Source: Schizochytrium sp. CCTCC M209059 (taxonomy: Eukaryota; Sar; Bigyra; Thraustochytrida; Thraustochytriidae). From it: a stretch of DNA of 64,000 nt. Below the pieces are notes generated by a model that was not told the DNA's origin, did no database searches, and saw nothing but the letters and a program-made list of their open reading frames with translations. Shown here in pieces: positions 1 through 9,573 of this stretch. The stretch is taken from the NCBI GenBank assembly GCA_000818945.1, contig KN805387.1:105673-169672 (forward strand), written 5' to 3'. How positions within the stretch are numbered: position 1 is the stretch's first letter; each line of letters starts with the position of its first letter. Made by a program: the position numbers and the translations under genes.

Positions 1-666
1 TAGGCGGGGGGCTCTCCATGGGTGTAAGATTGACCTCATCGCCCCTGTAGCGCTGATGCCTGTTCACGTCATTTTCATTTCCTGCAAGTCTCTCAGCTTT
101 GCGCTGGCCAGACTTTATTCAGTATAAAGTAGAAACTTTTGAGTCGTAGGCCTAAATTCACAGTCAGTACACTCGAGGGCTTGGAATTCAGGTCTCGGTA
201 TACTCTACTTGAAGAGATACTTATTGCCTCAACAAGAGTATTAAAAAAGCAGTCTGTCTTGCCTTCGAAAACGCAACCGGGGAAAACGCCTTTTGGAAAG
301 TTAGGAGATTCCTTCTCCTCGTTGAATTGATGACGTGAGTACACGCAGCCTTTTCGCAGGCAAACTCAATGATCGGCATTGGCGTATTCGATGGAATAGA
401 ACGTTGCGGTCACCTCACGGATATGCATCATTGAAATGGCGGCTTGCTCAATGCCTTTCATTAGCCTATCCCGTATCTAGGCAAAACTCAGCGTCACCCA
501 ATCGACGGCAATCAAGCCGAAGCCGGCACTCGCGACCAAACTCCGATCGCGAACGAAGGCAAGCAGCAGTCGCCCGCAGCAGCAGAGAAAGGCACAGGTC
601 TCGCGCTCGTCCTTGGCGTGGTCTCGCTGACGCAGAGGTACACCGCAAGGTCGTCTGCTTTCGAAG
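1..666. other. Left-edge intergenic DNA
   Basis: No coding region here that I can support. Short open frames on both strands are overlapping and low in information. A TAGGCCTA palindrome sits at 147-154, one of four in the window. The last part is presumably promoter and 5' UTR of the ZZ-finger gene. Confidence 0.5.
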
Positions 667-1247
667 ATGGACAAGTACGGCACGCACGGCGGCATCACGG
701 TGAGTGGCGAGCAAGCAAGCAAGTGAGCAAGTGAGCAAGCGAGCAAGGCGAGCAAGCAAGCAAGTGGAGCAAGCGAGCAAGGCGAGCAAGCGAGCAAGCG
801 CACAGAGAGACAAGGCAACAAATTTGGGAGTTGGCCGCGGGGAGGATAGAAAACTAACTGCTAGCTGATCGAAAATAGTGCGACATGTGCACGGCGAGGC
901 CTATCCAGGGCTTCCGCTTCAAGTGCAAGAATTGCCCGAACCATGACTTGTGCGAGTCATGCTATAACCAGTTTAATGAGCAGGGCGAGCTCAAGCAGGA
1001 CGCCTCGATGGCTCGTGTCAACAAGGTGAGCACAAACCCGGAGGACCACGATTTCTACAAGCACGCCGAGACAGACGCTTCGTTTGTCCCGATTGGTGGC
1101 GCCAAGAAGGAGGCCAAGGCCCCTATCCAGGCCGTCAAGAAGGTCAAGCCTAACGAACCATGCACGTGCAACTCGGGCAAAAAGTACAAAAAGTGCTGCG
1201 GCAAGCCTGGTGCTGCGCCCCCGGCGGCTGCCTCGGGATCTGCTTGA
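667..1247 (+). CDS. Small ZZ zinc-finger plus SEC-C motif protein, two exons
   Basis: Spliced CDS 667-699 joined to 879-1247 encodes about 133 residues. Exon 1 supplies MDKYGTHGGIT. Exon 2 opens with CDMC and continues PIQGFRFKC, then NC.NHDLCESC, which rebuilds a ZZ-type zinc finger (paired C-x2-C ligands that usually bind short peptide tails). The C-terminus has a SEC-C metal motif, EPCTCNSGKKYKKCCG. The splice is phase 0 with a GTGAGT donor at 700 and an AATAG acceptor ending at 878, and a CTAAC branch-point-like sequence lies about 25 bases before the acceptor. Without the intron the finger loses its first His and Cys residues, so the join is well supported. The intron is full of GCAA/CAAG repeats. 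The partner or substrate cannot be told from sequence; ZZ plus SEC-C proteins of this size are uncharacterised as far as I know. Confidence 0.85.
700..878 (+). other. Intron of the ZZ/SEC-C gene, CAAG-repeat rich
   Basis: The 179-nt intron has GTGAGT at its 5' end and TAG at its 3' end. Bases 708-790 are an imperfect tetranucleotide (GCAA)n tract interrupted by GTGA and GCGA. Confidence 0.8.
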
Positions 1248-2136
1248 ACCCAAGGATGGGACCCTCTTTGAGGATTATTCTCTTCCCATCCTCTTCGAAA
1301 TTCCCTTGACCAGAGTAAGGGAGAAGGTTGGGGAGATGTGGGGGCTTAAGGGCCGTTGCGCAGTGACTACAAGATAAGTCACAGCGACTCATTCCAATAA
1401 GAACCATTGCGCTTTGTAGTAGGTAATAGCGCTGGAGTACACGCCAATGCCACGTCTTTGTCGCCGCAGCGACGATCCTCCCCATTTTTTTCTATTTACG
1501 CGAACTTTCGCGCGTAGCTTCGTGCTCCGGCACGACTGTCTCACAGTTATAAACAAGTCCTTTTCTTCGCCTCTCCGTCTCCGTTGCTCCGTATGCCTTG
1601 TTCCATTGTCGAATTCTATCCCAACAAAAGTCCCCCATCTCCGTCGGTATTGTGCGCCATGTCTGGCATTCCTCAGAGCTGTCGGTCGACGACAATGCTA
1701 CATTCTCTCTTTACGCCGCAGACACCTCCCGTCCTCCCCTTCGACCAAGTCTCCGACCACGTCGTCCGCTCGTGCAATGCTTGTCAATAATCGCGCCATA
1801 TGCGCGCTCGACTCGGAGCCTTTTCCCGCACAGACCTAGAACCTTTCTTCCCACCCTCCTCCTCGACGCGCCGCCGACCCCGCCCGCGTCCGTTGATGCC
1901 GGCCCTGCCGCGACCTGCTCTGTCGCTCTGTGGCTCTGTCCTCTCTTCTCTGCGGCGACTGCAGTGCGAGCTAGTCCGCCGCTTTGCTTTGTCCGACGCC
2001 CTGCTCGCCGCGTCGTGCAGGCAGACCCGGCCTCGGCAGACCCGCATCGCGAGCGAGAGCAGCTACGCGCGGGAGCAAGGAGCAGCTCGGCGGCGGCGGC
2101 AGCGGCGGCGCGGGAGCTCGAGGAGCCAAGAGCACG
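1248..2136. other. Intergenic region upstream of the b5-acyl-CoA dehydrogenase
   Basis: I see no supported gene. Pyrimidine-rich stretches (about 1485-1760) and a GC-rich segment approaching the next start are consistent with 3' UTR followed by promoter and 5' UTR. The dehydrogenase frame stays open back to 1984 but contains no ATG before 2137. Confidence 0.5.
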
Positions 2137-3717
2137 ATGGCGGAGTCGATCTCGCGGGCAGAGGTGAAGAGACACAACAAGGAGGAGGACGCGTGGATCG
2201 TGATCAATGACTGCGTGTACGATGTGACCAAGTTCGCGATGCTGCATCCCGGCGGGGAGAAGCTGCTCCTGCAGTACGCCGGAGAAGACGCGACGGAGGA
2301 CTTTTATGGGCTGCACAAGCAGAGCGTGCTGGACAAGTTCGGACCGCGGCTGCTCAAGGGCAAGCTGCCGGCGACGGAGGCGCCCGTGGAGACCAACGAG
2401 GCCGATGGCGTGAGCGCGTGGGGGAAAATCTCAAAGGTCCCGTACGCCGAAATGCCTTACTGGCGCGGATGGAAGTCGCCGTACTACAACGAATCGCACG
2501 TTCGCTTTCGCAAGTACGTGCGCGAGTTCTACGACAAGGAAGTACGCGAGATCGCCGTGAACGGCGAGTCAACGCACGAGGCGCCCTCGCTGGAACTCAT
2601 GCAGACAATCAGCAAGGCAGGCCTGATGCATACGCAGCTGGGCCCCGGCGAGCACCTCAAGCTGCTGCCCATGCCGGCGGGCCTCAAGCCGGAAGAGTTT
2701 GACTACTTTCACTCCATGATCTTGCACGAGGAAGGCGCTCGTGTGATGGCACCTGGTTTTTTCGATGGCATTTACGCGGGTTTCACCATTAGCGCGCCTG
2801 CTCTGCTGCATTTTGGCACAGAAAAGATGAAAAAGACGGTGCTGCCCGAGATCCTTGCGGGCCGCCAGCGCACTTGCCTGGCCATTACCGAGGCCTTTGC
2901 TGGATCCGATGTTGCCAACCTTCGCACCACCGCCACCAAGTCCGCTGACGGCAGCCACTACATTGTCAATGGCACCAAGAAGTGGATCACGAACGGTACC
3001 TTTGCGGACTATGCGGTGACAGCGGTTCGGACCGGCGGTGCCGGCGCCGGCGGTGTTTCAATGCTGTTGATTCCGCTCAAGTCCGAGGGCGTCAACGCCA
3101 AGATCATCAAGGCAGCGTATAGCCATTCTGCGGGCACCTCTTACTTGACGTTCGAGAACGTCAAAGTGCCTGTTGAGAACCTCATGGGCAAGGAGAACCA
3201 CGGCTTTGCCCTGGTGATGGCCAACTTTAACATGGAGCGTCTTCATCTCGTCCAAGGTGTGGTGGCCAGTATGCGCTACGTCACCGAGGAGTGCTTCAAG
3301 TGGGCGACGCAACGCAAGGTATTTGGCAAGCCCCTCATGCAGCAACCTGTCATTCGCAAGAAGCTGGGCAGTATGATCGCCGATGTGGAGTCTTGCTCGG
3401 CGTGGCTTGAACTCGTGACTTACCAGGTCCAGAACATGAGTTTCGAGGAGCAGAACCGCCAGCTCGGTGGCACTATTGGTCTTCTTAAATACCAAGCAAC
3501 CACCGCCGCGCAGAACGTTGCGCGCGACGCTGTTGAGATCTTTGGCGGCCGTGGCCTCACGCAGACCGGCATGGGACGTGTCATTTCCTGCTTCCATCGT
3601 ACCATCATTGGGCCTCATATTTTTGGTGGAGCAGCTGACGTCGTGCTTGATCTCGGTGTTCGTCAGGCCGTCAAGGCCTTCGCGCCGGACCTCGACTCTC
3701 CAGAGAGCAAACTCTAG
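2137..3717 (+). CDS. Cytochrome b5 domain fused to acyl-CoA dehydrogenase
   Basis: 526 residues, starting at the first in-frame ATG. Residues about 4-75 are a cytochrome b5 domain with the haem ligands His37 in the HPGG motif and His60 in GLHKQS. Residues about 120-520 are an acyl-CoA dehydrogenase with typical segments (GVSMLLIP, KVFGKPL, EIFGGRGLTQTGMGR). At the place where medium-chain enzymes carry the catalytic Glu (EGT) this protein reads FGGA (496-499). A Glu is instead present at residue 367 in NMERL, the position used by isovaleryl- and long-chain-type enzymes. I therefore expect an active flavoenzyme oxidising an acyl-CoA. The b5 domain may accept or donate electrons in place of, or besides, ETF. 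Similar fusions occur in fungi. The substrate is not deducible. No clear targeting signal is visible. Confidence 0.9.
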   Translation: MAESISRAEVKRHNKEEDAWIVINDCVYDVTKFAMLHPGGEKLLLQYAGEDATEDFYGLHKQSVLDKFGPRLLKGKLPATEAPVETNEADGVSAWGKISKVPYAEMPYWRGWKSPYYNESHVRFRKYVREFYDKEVREIAVNGESTHEAPSLELMQTISKAGLMHTQLGPGEHLKLLPMPAGLKPEEFDYFHSMILHEEGARVMAPGFFDGIYAGFTISAPALLHFGTEKMKKTVLPEILAGRQRTCLAITEAFAGSDVANLRTTATKSADGSHYIVNGTKKWITNGTFADYAVTAVRTGGAGAGGVSMLLIPLKSEGVNAKIIKAAYSHSAGTSYLTFENVKVPVENLMGKENHGFALVMANFNMERLHLVQGVVASMRYVTEECFKWATQRKVFGKPLMQQPVIRKKLGSMIADVESCSAWLELVTYQVQNMSFEEQNRQLGGTIGLLKYQATTAAQNVARDAVEIFGGRGLTQTGMGRVISCFHRTIIGPHIFGGAADVVLDLGVRQAVKAFAPDLDSPESKL

Positions 3718-4266
3718 GTACTAGCGAGACAGAGGAAAGAAAAGAATCATTTTGCAGTCTTGTCAAAGTGCTTTGTGCTAACCCACGTTCAACCAAATCT
3801 ACGCAGAGGAGGGAGAATACGGCGAAATAAGGCGAAAGGAAGTTCGCATTCTGTGCCTTGCTTTCTTGTGCGGTCTCGTGTCGAGATTACTTTGTGAGCG
3901 CATAGAGGCTTTCCTCATTGAAAGCAAATTCGCTGCTTCAAAAATTTTGTTCTTGGGTAGTTTCTTCTCTCTATCTCTGCGCTCAAGTCAGACAGCGACG
4001 AAGCAAAAGTACACACGCCCTGCCATCGTTGTTCTCGTCCAATAAAATGCGTTGGGCAAACGCGAACTCAGGGTTTACGAAACCAAGCATGAACACCTTC
4101 TCCGCGCCAAACCGTGACCAACACTGCAGGTGGTACGACCTTCCGACCGCGCTAGAAAGGTAGCAGCACAAAAGAGGGGTCCATCACTGGTACGCCACGG
4201 CGACGCTCGCCGTGGCGCCCGCTTTCGTGGCCGGCAGCTGCGCCGAGAAAGAGAAAAAAGAGAACC
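3718..4266. other. Intergenic region, 3' UTR then promoter
   Basis: 549 bases without a supported gene. An AATAAA hexamer at 4041-4046 could serve the upstream dehydrogenase. No longer repeat is seen. Confidence 0.5.
4041..4046 (+). terminator. Candidate polyadenylation signal AATAAA
   Basis: Canonical hexamer 324 bases after the dehydrogenase stop. Placement is plausible but only the motif supports it. Confidence 0.3.
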
Positions 4267-6030
4267 ATGTCGATCGTTCTTGGTGAGGAGCAGCGAAAGC
4301 GGACACTCGTGCCAGCGCCCCCAGCCTACACAACGAAACCAAGCACGCGGAGGTTAGCTTATACGATGGGCACGCGCAAATTGAGCACGCGGAAACTGAG
4401 CGCGCGCAAGCTAGGCTCAAAAAGTCAAAGCCGCAGGTCGCTCTCAAATGGGGCATCGTCTCGGCATCTAAACCGCAAGGACACGGAAGTCTCGGTGATC
4501 AGCGTCGAAGCACGCCGTAGTCAGTTGGAGATCATGGCGGCTGCGACAGGCATAAATAGCAACAACGCAAACATGGATGGCCAAGAGTCGAGTTTGCACC
4601 TTAGCGAAGAGGCCTTAGAGTGCATGCGGCGCGACTACGTGCGCAAGCTGAGTTTGGAGATCCTGTCGTCCACCACACACGATACGCGCACAGAGTTGCA
4701 CTGTGACGTGCTCTTGGAGCTGCTCAAGGACGATGTTTTTTTCAAGGACCTGAGCGACAGCGTTCGAAGAGAGCTTTGCCGGGTCATGAGTTACAAGAAC
4801 CTGGCTCCAGATATGGCTGTCTTTCGACGCGGCGACCCTGGCGACAACTTCTACGTCATTCTCAGCGGATCTGTGGCCGTATATGCCGACGAAATTGAGG
4901 GCATGCCCTTAGCCGAGCTTCGCGAGGGTCAAGGGTTCGGTGAAATGGCCTTGGCGCATGATGCCCCGCGAAATGCAACCATTGTGACGCGCGATCAGAC
5001 CGAGCTTCTTTTCATCCCCAAAAACGAGTATCGATCGATCTTGCGAAAGTTGCAATTCAAAGAGTACAACGAAAAGACGAGCTGCTTCAAATCGCTGCCG
5101 CATTTTCGGCATTGGGACGAATACGCACTCATGGGTCTAAGTAAGGTCTGCAAGCTCATCACTGAACCGGCAAACAAGCTCATGTGCCGTCAGGGGGATG
5201 TGGTCTCGCACATTTACATTGTCAAAAAGGGACGCTGTAGACTCATCAAGGAGATTGCAGTTCCACGCATAAAGTGCCGGCTCGGGGAGTCACAGACGGC
5301 AGATCGTCTGATTGGAAAGAGAGACTGTCTTGTGGACGCAGAAACGCTCGAGGGGGGGAGCTTTTTCGGGGAGAACGGGGTCCTTGTCCTGGACAAGGCG
5401 ACGCAGCCACCGCCACCAAATGCATCTCTTGCTGCTTCAGCTACTGTTGCTGATGCTGCCAGTCATGATAGTTCTTCGGAAGCCACGGTTGCGTTAGGCA
5501 GACAAGCATCCGCGTCCGCGTCCACGCAACGAATGAAAGTCGCCCAGGCGGCCATCCTCAGCGATAAAAGCGACAGCGAGAGCGATAGCAGTGAGAGCGA
5601 TGACGGTAATGACGGTGACGTCAATCAAGACGATAGGGTCTCGAAAAGCAAGCCGATTGCCACGAATAGTGGTAAACGGCCGCGTCGACCAAGCCAAATT
5701 CTCAAAGCCGCAATACCAGAGCTATACCCCGCCAGCATGGTCACGGACTGCGAGACACAATTTCTCGTAGTGCGTCTTGTTGATTTTCTGCGATGCTGTA
5801 CCACAACAGACCACGATGAGCTTTTGCAATTCGCCGCTTATCGCGTGCATTCACTGCATCACAAGACTGTGCAAAAGAGACTTGCCAATCAGATTCGCTG
5901 GGAGAGGGAGAAACGCAATGTGCTTCTCACTGCCAAAATTCCCAAATATTCACGCGCTCTTCAGCTTCATCGACCACACCATCAGCAGCATTCCATTGAA
6001 GAACTCCATGATCACCCCTTTCGCTGCTGA
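4267..6030 (+). CDS. CNBD2-like protein with cyclic-nucleotide-binding domains
   Basis: 587 residues from the first ATG. Residues 1-90 are basic and repetitive (TRKLSTRKLSARKL). Residues about 155-265 form a cNMP-binding domain with an intact phosphate-binding cassette, FGEMALAHDAPRNATI, that keeps Glu226 and Arg235 as in PKA regulatory subunits, so ligand binding is likely. A second, weaker domain follows: GGSFFGENGVLV around 363-373 lacks the Arg. It is interrupted by a roughly 100-residue Ser/Asp-rich insert (5400-5690) before its fold resumes at SMVTDCETQFLVVRLVDFL. The segment RLIKEIAVPR before this resembles vertebrate CNBD2, a sperm-motility protein, which would fit a flagellate. There is no kinase or channel domain. 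The function beyond cNMP sensing is inferred. Confidence 0.8.
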   Translation: MSIVLGEEQRKRTLVPAPPAYTTKPSTRRLAYTMGTRKLSTRKLSARKLGSKSQSRRSLSNGASSRHLNRKDTEVSVISVEARRSQLEIMAAATGINSNNANMDGQESSLHLSEEALECMRRDYVRKLSLEILSSTTHDTRTELHCDVLLELLKDDVFFKDLSDSVRRELCRVMSYKNLAPDMAVFRRGDPGDNFYVILSGSVAVYADEIEGMPLAELREGQGFGEMALAHDAPRNATIVTRDQTELLFIPKNEYRSILRKLQFKEYNEKTSCFKSLPHFRHWDEYALMGLSKVCKLITEPANKLMCRQGDVVSHIYIVKKGRCRLIKEIAVPRIKCRLGESQTADRLIGKRDCLVDAETLEGGSFFGENGVLVLDKATQPPPPNASLAASATVADAASHDSSSEATVALGRQASASASTQRMKVAQAAILSDKSDSESDSSESDDGNDGDVNQDDRVSKSKPIATNSGKRPRRPSQILKAAIPELYPASMVTDCETQFLVVRLVDFLRCCTTTDHDELLQFAAYRVHSLHHKTVQKRLANQIRWEREKRNVLLTAKIPKYSRALQLHRPHHQQHSIEELHDHPFRC

Positions 6031-6512
6031 GATTGTCACGGCAAGGAAAAAGAGTCAAGGCAGAAAATTGTAAAATTGGTTGGAAACATGCCTGCTTCCA
6101 CTGGCGCTATGTATCATATGGCAAAGCACGCAAGAAGTCGCGTCCTATACAATTCAAGGCTCGCGTGGTCAAGACGTCGACGTATCTATCCCTGACATGC
6201 GAATCTGTGCAATTTTTATTTCGCTCCATGTGAAAGTCTATTGTGCGAAGAAACTGTATTGTAGTAATGAAGCGTTACAATAAAGCTGACGACCGCGCGC
6301 GTCTTTTGCCAAGTCTTACGACGCTTGAACCTTCTGACTGAGCAGCAATGTGCTCGTTATACTCACGGCCTTTTTCAGCTCGGTGCGGCCCATCAAGCTA
6401 GACGTTTGCAGAAGTTCCAATCGAGCGCAGCAAACAAAGCAAGGACGCTCTCGCGACACTCGCATAAACCAAAGCACGAGCAACGTCAGGACGGCAGTCC
6501 GCGGCGAGTGGG
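6031..6512. other. Intergenic region
   Basis: No supported gene. It carries the likely 3' end of the CNBD gene (AATAAA at 6279) and then the 5' region of the protease gene. Confidence 0.5.
6279..6284 (+). terminator. Candidate polyadenylation signal AATAAA
   Basis: Hexamer 249 bases after the CNBD-protein stop. Motif evidence only. Confidence 0.35.
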
Positions 6513-7652
6513 ATGTCGCGCGCGAACGCGCCGGGCGCGCGCAAGTTCTCTCGTTTTGGTAGCGTGAGCGCGGCCAAAACTGGTGTAGCTCGCGGCGGGG
6601 GCGGGGGCTCGCTCGAGGATGCCCAGGCGCTCTTGGACCGCGTGGCGACGACGGTGGAGCCGCTCATGAAGCGACACAGCTGGTTCGTAGAGAAGCTGCA
6701 AGAGATGATGCCGCGCAAGGAGGGCTTGCTGGGGATGAACGTAAACCGTGGCGCCAAAATCCTGCTAAAATTGCGCCAGGGCGGGGGATTTATGCCGTTC
6801 GAGCAGATTCTAGACACTATGCTTCACGAACTCGTGCACATGGAGATAGGTCCACATAATGCCTCGTTTTACAAAATGTGGGACGAACTACGCAGCGAAT
6901 GTGAGCGCGATTTTGTCTCTGGGGCCTTTACCATCGCCAACAGGGGTAGTAATAGTGATGATGCTACGAGCCAGGTTGTACCTTTTAGTGGCAAGGGCCA
7001 ACGCGTGGGAAGCGCAACAGGCAGGCGAGCGGGCGCCTCCATGCTTGATCGAAGAGCAGCAGCCATGGCTGCTGCTGAGCGCCGGCGAGGTGTAGGGGGT
7101 AGGCGTCTTGGGGTGGGTGACGGCGGCGGCGGCGATAGCGGCGGCGGCGTTGGCGGTGGTCATAAAGGAGGCGATGCCAATGACGCCGAGGCGCTCCACG
7201 GGCTTTCAGCCAAGGAACGCGCTCTACGAGCTGCAGAACGTCGACGCCAACAGCAATCAACCTGCATTGCCATTGCCGACGGTCAGGACCAAGACGTGGC
7301 GCTCGATGACGATCCGGATCTCCAGGTCGTGGAGAAGCCGCCATCTACCACAGGTGTTTCAGCAGCATCCACGAGTTCGTCGACGTCTGATCGCAAGACT
7401 CCGCTGCCTTTTTCAACCTCGTCACAAGCACCATTTCCCGCGGAACAGTCTTGGTCGTGCCCAACGTGCACGTTCGTGAACTGTCGAGAAGGAACAGCCA
7501 GTCGACGATGCAGTGCATGCGGAGCAACGCCTAGCGCAGATGTGTCCTTTTGGCGGTGCGTACTCTGTGGTTTAGAGATATCGGACAAGCATGAACGTTG
7601 TCTTTGTGGACGTCCTCGGAAGCGCGAGCCAGACGTTGTTGATTTGACGTGA
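6513..7652 (+). CDS. Wss1-type WLM metalloprotease with two zinc fingers and a SUMO-binding tail
   Basis: 379 residues. Residues about 35-135 match the WLM domain: HELVHMEIGPHN carries the zinc ligands His105, His109 and His115 and catalytic Glu106 in the HExxHxxxxxH pattern of Wss1/SPRTN proteases that cut proteins crosslinked to DNA. A Gly-rich, low-complexity linker (about 190-225) follows. Two Cys4 fingers start at Trp314 (RanBP2 type, WSCPTC..CSAC) and Trp347 (WRCVLC...CLCG). The last six residues, DVVDLT, form a SUMO-interacting motif, as found near the C-terminus of yeast Wss1. It is likely a nuclear DNA-repair protease recruited to SUMOylated adducts. The start is the first ATG and the domain order is complete. 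Oddity: the end of the gene is copied again just downstream (see the repeat at 7631-7761). Confidence 0.88.
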   Translation: MSRANAPGARKFSRFGSVSAAKTGVARGGGGGSLEDAQALLDRVATTVEPLMKRHSWFVEKLQEMMPRKEGLLGMNVNRGAKILLKLRQGGGFMPFEQILDTMLHELVHMEIGPHNASFYKMWDELRSECERDFVSGAFTIANRGSNSDDATSQVVPFSGKGQRVGSATGRRAGASMLDRRAAAMAAAERRRGVGGRRLGVGDGGGGDSGGGVGGGHKGGDANDAEALHGLSAKERALRAAERRRQQQSTCIAIADGQDQDVALDDDPDLQVVEKPPSTTGVSAASTSSSTSDRKTPLPFSTSSQAPFPAEQSWSCPTCTFVNCREGTASRRCSACGATPSADVSFWRCVLCGLEISDKHERCLCGRPRKREPDVVDLT

Positions 7653-7761
7653 CAGGAAGCAACGCGAGTGTGAAACGTCATCATGCAAACGTGCTGCGAG
7701 TCATAGACGTCGTTGAGTTGACGTGATAGGAAGCAAAGCGAGTGTGAGAAGTCATGGCAAA
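7631..7761 (+). repeat. Diverged 74-bp tandem duplication across the protease stop codon
   Basis: Copy 1 (about 7631-7689) contains the last codons, stop and early 3' UTR of the WLM protease. Copy 2 (about 7705-7761) repeats it with few differences, again spelling a D-V-V-[D/E]-L-T-stop reading. The offset of 74 is not a multiple of three, so the copies are out of frame with each other. Confidence 0.8.
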
Positions 7762-8478
7762 TGGAGAGTGAGAAATAAACGCGGCTACGCTAATGCCAAA
7801 AAGCATACAGTAAAAGAGGAAGTCGACCATCGACGCCAAGAGAAGCTTCGCGCAGAGTCGAAATAACTGCACCTTCCATGATTCTCAGAGAACAAAACAA
7901 GAACTGAGAGAGCTACATCGTGTTATCAGTCAAGGAGTGAGGCATTTTGGTCCCGAGAGCCTTGAGTTAAGAGGGAGCCTTCCTCGCACGTCAAGTCATA
8001 TGTAGCGTGTGATCTGTAGATAAATAAAGAGGTTGATATTTTTTTGGTTTCACAGGTGTACAGTTCATCATTGTCTCTTTCCTTTGCATGCACGCGCACA
8101 CACGTGCGCATCATTACAGACGTGGCGGCGGCAGGAGGATGAGCCTTGGTGTTTTTTTTTTTTGGTTTTCAGGTATGTGTTTTTTTTGTTTTCAGGTTTG
8201 GACGGTCGTGGTTTTTTCATTTTCTTGGTGATGAGGAGATATGCAGGGCGGCGAGATGATTTTGAGTGCAGGAAAATTGCTGCCCTGATGCATTGATGTG
8301 TGGATCTCGTCGCATTGAATTGGAAATGTAAACAGAGGAATGCGAAGATGTTGAGGCCGTGGGTCCGTCGCGGCGAAAAATGGATGTGTGTGCAGGCTGA
8401 TAGGTACGAGGGCACGTAGACCTAGGTGTTATCAGCGGGAAGGCCAAGTCCTTCCTATATTTTGTTGGTTTTCGACAT
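7653..8478. other. Intergenic region between convergent genes
   Basis: 826 bases separate the protease stop from the kinase stop on the other strand. It holds the duplicated SIM/stop segment, an AATAAA at 8023-8028 and T-rich runs at 8150-8215. No gene is supported. Confidence 0.55.
8023..8028 (+). terminator. Candidate polyadenylation signal AATAAA
   Basis: Hexamer 371 bases after the protease stop. Motif only. Confidence 0.3.
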
Positions 8479-9573
8479 TTACACGAGGGCGGCGTCGACG
8501 AGGTTGTTAAAGGCTTCGAAAAATCGCTCCGTGCCTTGGGCCATAGCCTCAGCACTGAGCGTCTCAAGCACCGAAGGTTGCGTACGGTCGCCAGGACGCA
8601 CGATCATGGAGCCAATCTCAAAAAGAGTCTTGCCCTTGGCCGCGGCCTTTTGCAGGAGAACCGTCGACATCCAGACGCCGAGCTGAGATTCCTCGGCGAC
8701 ACCAGCGTCCTGCAAGAGATCAAGATCCTCATCAACATTGATGGCAGCAATTTCTGCGAGAAGCTCCTCGCTGAAGGGCTCTTTGGCTTGGGGGTAGAAG
8801 AAGACCTCGCTCGAGACATCGGCGAGCTCACCGCCATTCACGTCCGGAAAGCTGAGCGCGTGATCGATCGGGACGAGACGCTTGTCCTGGGTCATCATGA
8901 GATTCCCGGCGTGGCGGTCGCGGTTGAGGATGCGGGCATCCAAAACTCCAATGCGGTGGACATCGTCCTTGGCAAAGACGTTGGCGCCGTAGTCGGTCGC
9001 ATCTTCGCCGGGCACAAAGGCCTGGGCGGAACCAAAGGTCTCATCATCCTCGGCGCCGAGCTTGACACTGCCGAGCGCGGTCTTAGGTACGCCGGCAAGT
9101 CCGCGATCCAGGAGGTAGGCGGCCTGCTCGTTGATAGCAGCACGCTCGGTCTCCGCGTCGACGGCAGGCTTGAAGACGACCTTGCGCTGGCCCGCATCGT
9201 CGGCGAGAAAGTAGACCTCCGAGGTGCCGTTGTCGGCACGTTCGGCCGAAGCGACATCGACTTGGCAAAGGAGATCGTCCATGCCCCCAAAAATCGCAGA
9301 CTTCAAGGGCGTCGACGAGGCACAGCTGTCATCGATTTTGAGCTCCTCGGCAGGGTTGTAGGAGACCTGCTCGATAACTTTGTGCAGGCTCTGAAGGAAG
9401 TCCTGCTTGTTGTAGTAGACGATGGCAAAGGCGGCGCGGAGGGCGGGATCGCGGTCCAGGTCGCGATCCAGAGGTGTGCGGTCGATCTCGGGATGGTCGG
9501 GCATGGCCATGGGGACAACAAGCGACGGCGACGGCGCACCGGCCGTCGCCGGGACCTGCGAAAGGACCAGCAT
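8479..9573 (-). CDS. PI4K-gamma-like phosphoinositide kinase family protein
   Basis: 364 residues from the first ATG. The core matches the plant type II PI4K-gamma (PI3/4-kinase) fold: a VVFKP lysine motif near residue 135, the catalytic segment GVLDARILNRDRHAGN, and the metal-binding IDHALSFPD. These Lys and Asp positions are conserved, so a lipid or protein kinase activity is possible; plant members of this family often phosphorylate proteins. There are no N-terminal ubiquitin-like repeats, unlike many plant members. The frame stays open upstream of the chosen Met for about 35 codons (reading LALYRFFVGLYIFEH) back to a pyrimidine-rich acceptor-like AG at 9681-9682. A further 5' exon carrying the true N-terminus is therefore possible, but I found no ATG for it. 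Confidence 0.75.
   Translation of the reverse strand: MLVLSQVPATAGAPSPSLVVPMAMPDHPEIDRTPLDRDLDRDPALRAAFAIVYYNKQDFLQSLHKVIEQVSYNPAEELKIDDSCASSTPLKSAIFGGMDDLLCQVDVASAERADNGTSEVYFLADDAGQRKVVFKPAVDAETERAAINEQAAYLLDRGLAGVPKTALGSVKLGAEDDETFGSAQAFVPGEDATDYGANVFAKDDVHRIGVLDARILNRDRHAGNLMMTQDKRLVPIDHALSFPDVNGGELADVSSEVFFYPQAKEPFSEELLAEIAAINVDEDLDLLQDAGVAEESQLGVWMSTVLLQKAAAKGKTLFEIGSMIVRPGDRTQPSVLETLSAEAMAQGTERFFEAFNNLVDAALV

Noticed and set aside
708..790. CRISPR-like short repeats
   Set aside because: Simple tetranucleotide microsatellite inside a eukaryotic intron, no spacers.
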